Shown here one piece after another: positions 13,643 to 14,053 of a DNA stretch of 14,053 nt. How positions within the stretch are numbered: position 1 is the first letter of the stretch; the number at the start of each line of letters is the position of its first letter. Where the stretch lies: positions 1 through 14,053 of the forward strand of contig DASQDR010000198.1 in assembly GCA_035634055.1 (NCBI GenBank). The letters run 5' to 3'. A program made the translations under genes and the position numbers. Under the pieces are notes generated by a model, which did not search any database, was not told the origin of the DNA, and was given only the letters and a program-made list of their open reading frames with translations. This stretch comes from JAICTV01 sp035634055 (GTDB taxonomy: Bacteria > Planctomycetota > Phycisphaerae > Tepidisphaerales > Tepidisphaeraceae).

Positions 13643-14053
13643 TGCAAACCAACAAAGGCGAATCGATGCGTCGAGGAAAGCAACGGACGATGAAGTCGCT
13701 GTGGGCGCTGGCCGTGGCGATGCCGCTGTCGCTCGGCGTGGCGATGGCGCAGCAGCCGCAGCAAGCGCCCGCACCCGCGCAGCCCGCGGCGCCCGCGCGG
13801 CCATCCGGTGAAGCGGCGCCAGACGCCTCGATCGTGATCCCGCCGCCGCCGGGCGCGCCCGCCGTGACCCCCGCGCCGGCTCCGGCACCTTCACCCGCGC
13901 CCGCAGCGCCGGCAGCGCCTGCGCCCGCGCCCGCGCCCGCGACGCCGGCCCCCGCGCCAGCTCCGGTCGCGCCAGCTCCGGTCGCGCCAGCTCCGAGCGC
14001 GCCAGCTCCGGGCACGCCAGCTCCGAGCGCGCCAGAAATCGCGCCCGCCTTGC
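13642..14053 (+). CDS. Exported Ala/Pro-rich protein, 5' part only (runs off the window)
   Basis: The frame from ATG at 13642 is open to the window end with no stop: 137 codons plus one base. ATG 13642 overlaps the previous stop (TGATG). An in-frame ATG at 13666 has AAGG 7 nt upstream and is an equally good start. A signal peptide is clear: basic RRGKQRTMK, then LWALAVAMPLSLGVAMA, with likely cleavage before QQPQQAP. The mature part starts with a long Ala/Pro-rich region that includes SIVIPPPPGAP and ends in APAP-type pentapeptide repeats. Such regions are extended, flexible linkers that span envelope layers or join an anchor to a distal domain. Whatever folded domain follows is beyond the window. 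It is the third gene of the TPR operon, so the TPR proteins may help its assembly or export; that is inference. Confidence 0.75.
   Translation, partial: MQTNKGESMRRGKQRTMKSLWALAVAMPLSLGVAMAQQPQQAPAPAQPAAPARPSGEAAPDASIVIPPPPGAPAVTPAPAPAPSPAPAAPAAPAPAPAPATPAPAPAPVAPAPVAPAPSAPAPGTPAPSAPEIAPAL
13954..14028 (+). repeat. 15-bp tandem repeat encoding APAPx
   Basis: Five in-frame units of 15 bp: GCGCCAGCTCCGGTC at 13954 and 13969, then variants ending AGC (13984), GGC (13999) and AGC (14014, first base A). They encode Ala-Pro-Ala-Pro-Val/Ser/Gly (Thr-Pro-Ala-Pro-Ser in the last). A partial sixth unit follows at 14029. Near-identical units mean slippage or unequal exchange could change the linker length. 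Confidence 0.85.

Noticed and set aside
13467..14015. A 182-codon minus-strand frame rich in Gly and Ala at the right end
   Set aside because: It is the reverse complement of the Ala/Pro-rich exported gene. The + frame has a signal peptide and a start overlapping the upstream stop.
13954..14028. CRISPR-like or other spaced repeat
   Set aside because: The 15-bp units are directly adjacent, in frame and without spacers; they are a coding tandem repeat.
1..14053. Mobile element, defence system or prophage
   Set aside because: No transposase, integrase, nuclease, toxin, reverse transcriptase or phage structural motif in any plausible frame, and base composition is uniform apart from the short AT-rich promoter at 9504-9549.

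Overview
This is a GC-rich bacterial chromosomal segment of ordinary coding density. There are eleven complete protein-coding genes and one cut by the right edge. I see no rRNA, tRNA, CRISPR array, transposase, integrase or phage gene. The host is unknown. Very high GC, a plant/cyanobacterium-like LeuC, start codons placed directly behind -10 boxes, paired-TM TPR proteins, Ala/Pro-rich secreted proteins and TGACNNGG octamer repeats between genes all fit a planctomycete-like (possibly Phycisphaerae-type) bacterium. That placement is inference, not a match.

Left part (1-5.9 kb) holds single genes in alternating orientation. A TylF-like methyltransferase (+) converges on leuC (-) with a perfect 12-bp terminator hairpin between them. 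leuC diverges from a rhomboid protease (+). The rhomboid converges on an SMP-30/gluconolactonase-type secreted protein (-), with both stop codons inside the arms of an inverted repeat built from TGACNNGG octamers. The SMP-30 gene diverges from a small four-helix membrane protein (+), which converges on a calcineurin-like metallophosphoesterase (-), again with GC hairpins between the stops.

Middle (5.9-9.5 kb) is a two-gene ABC unit: a MacB/LolD-type ATPase and an 882-residue permease with two FtsX-like domains. The 83-nt gap between them carries three nested perfect inverted repeats. Together they should form a type VII (mechanotransmission) ABC system acting on envelope substrates.

Right part (9.5-14.05 kb) has two tightly packed units, all on the + strand. 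A CotS/APH-fold kinase overlaps by 1 nt an exported PDZ-like protein. After 144 nt, two membrane-anchored TPR proteins and an Ala/Pro-rich exported protein follow with 1-4 nt overlaps; the last runs off the window. The TPR/TPR/exported-protein set looks like an uncharacterised envelope-associated operon.

The feature that repeats most across the window is the placement of a -10-like hexamer 6-10 nt in front of the start codon of five genes that lack a Shine-Dalgarno sequence. This suggests leaderless or near-leaderless mRNAs. Three other genes (methyltransferase, leuC, four-TM protein) have clear Shine-Dalgarno sequences.
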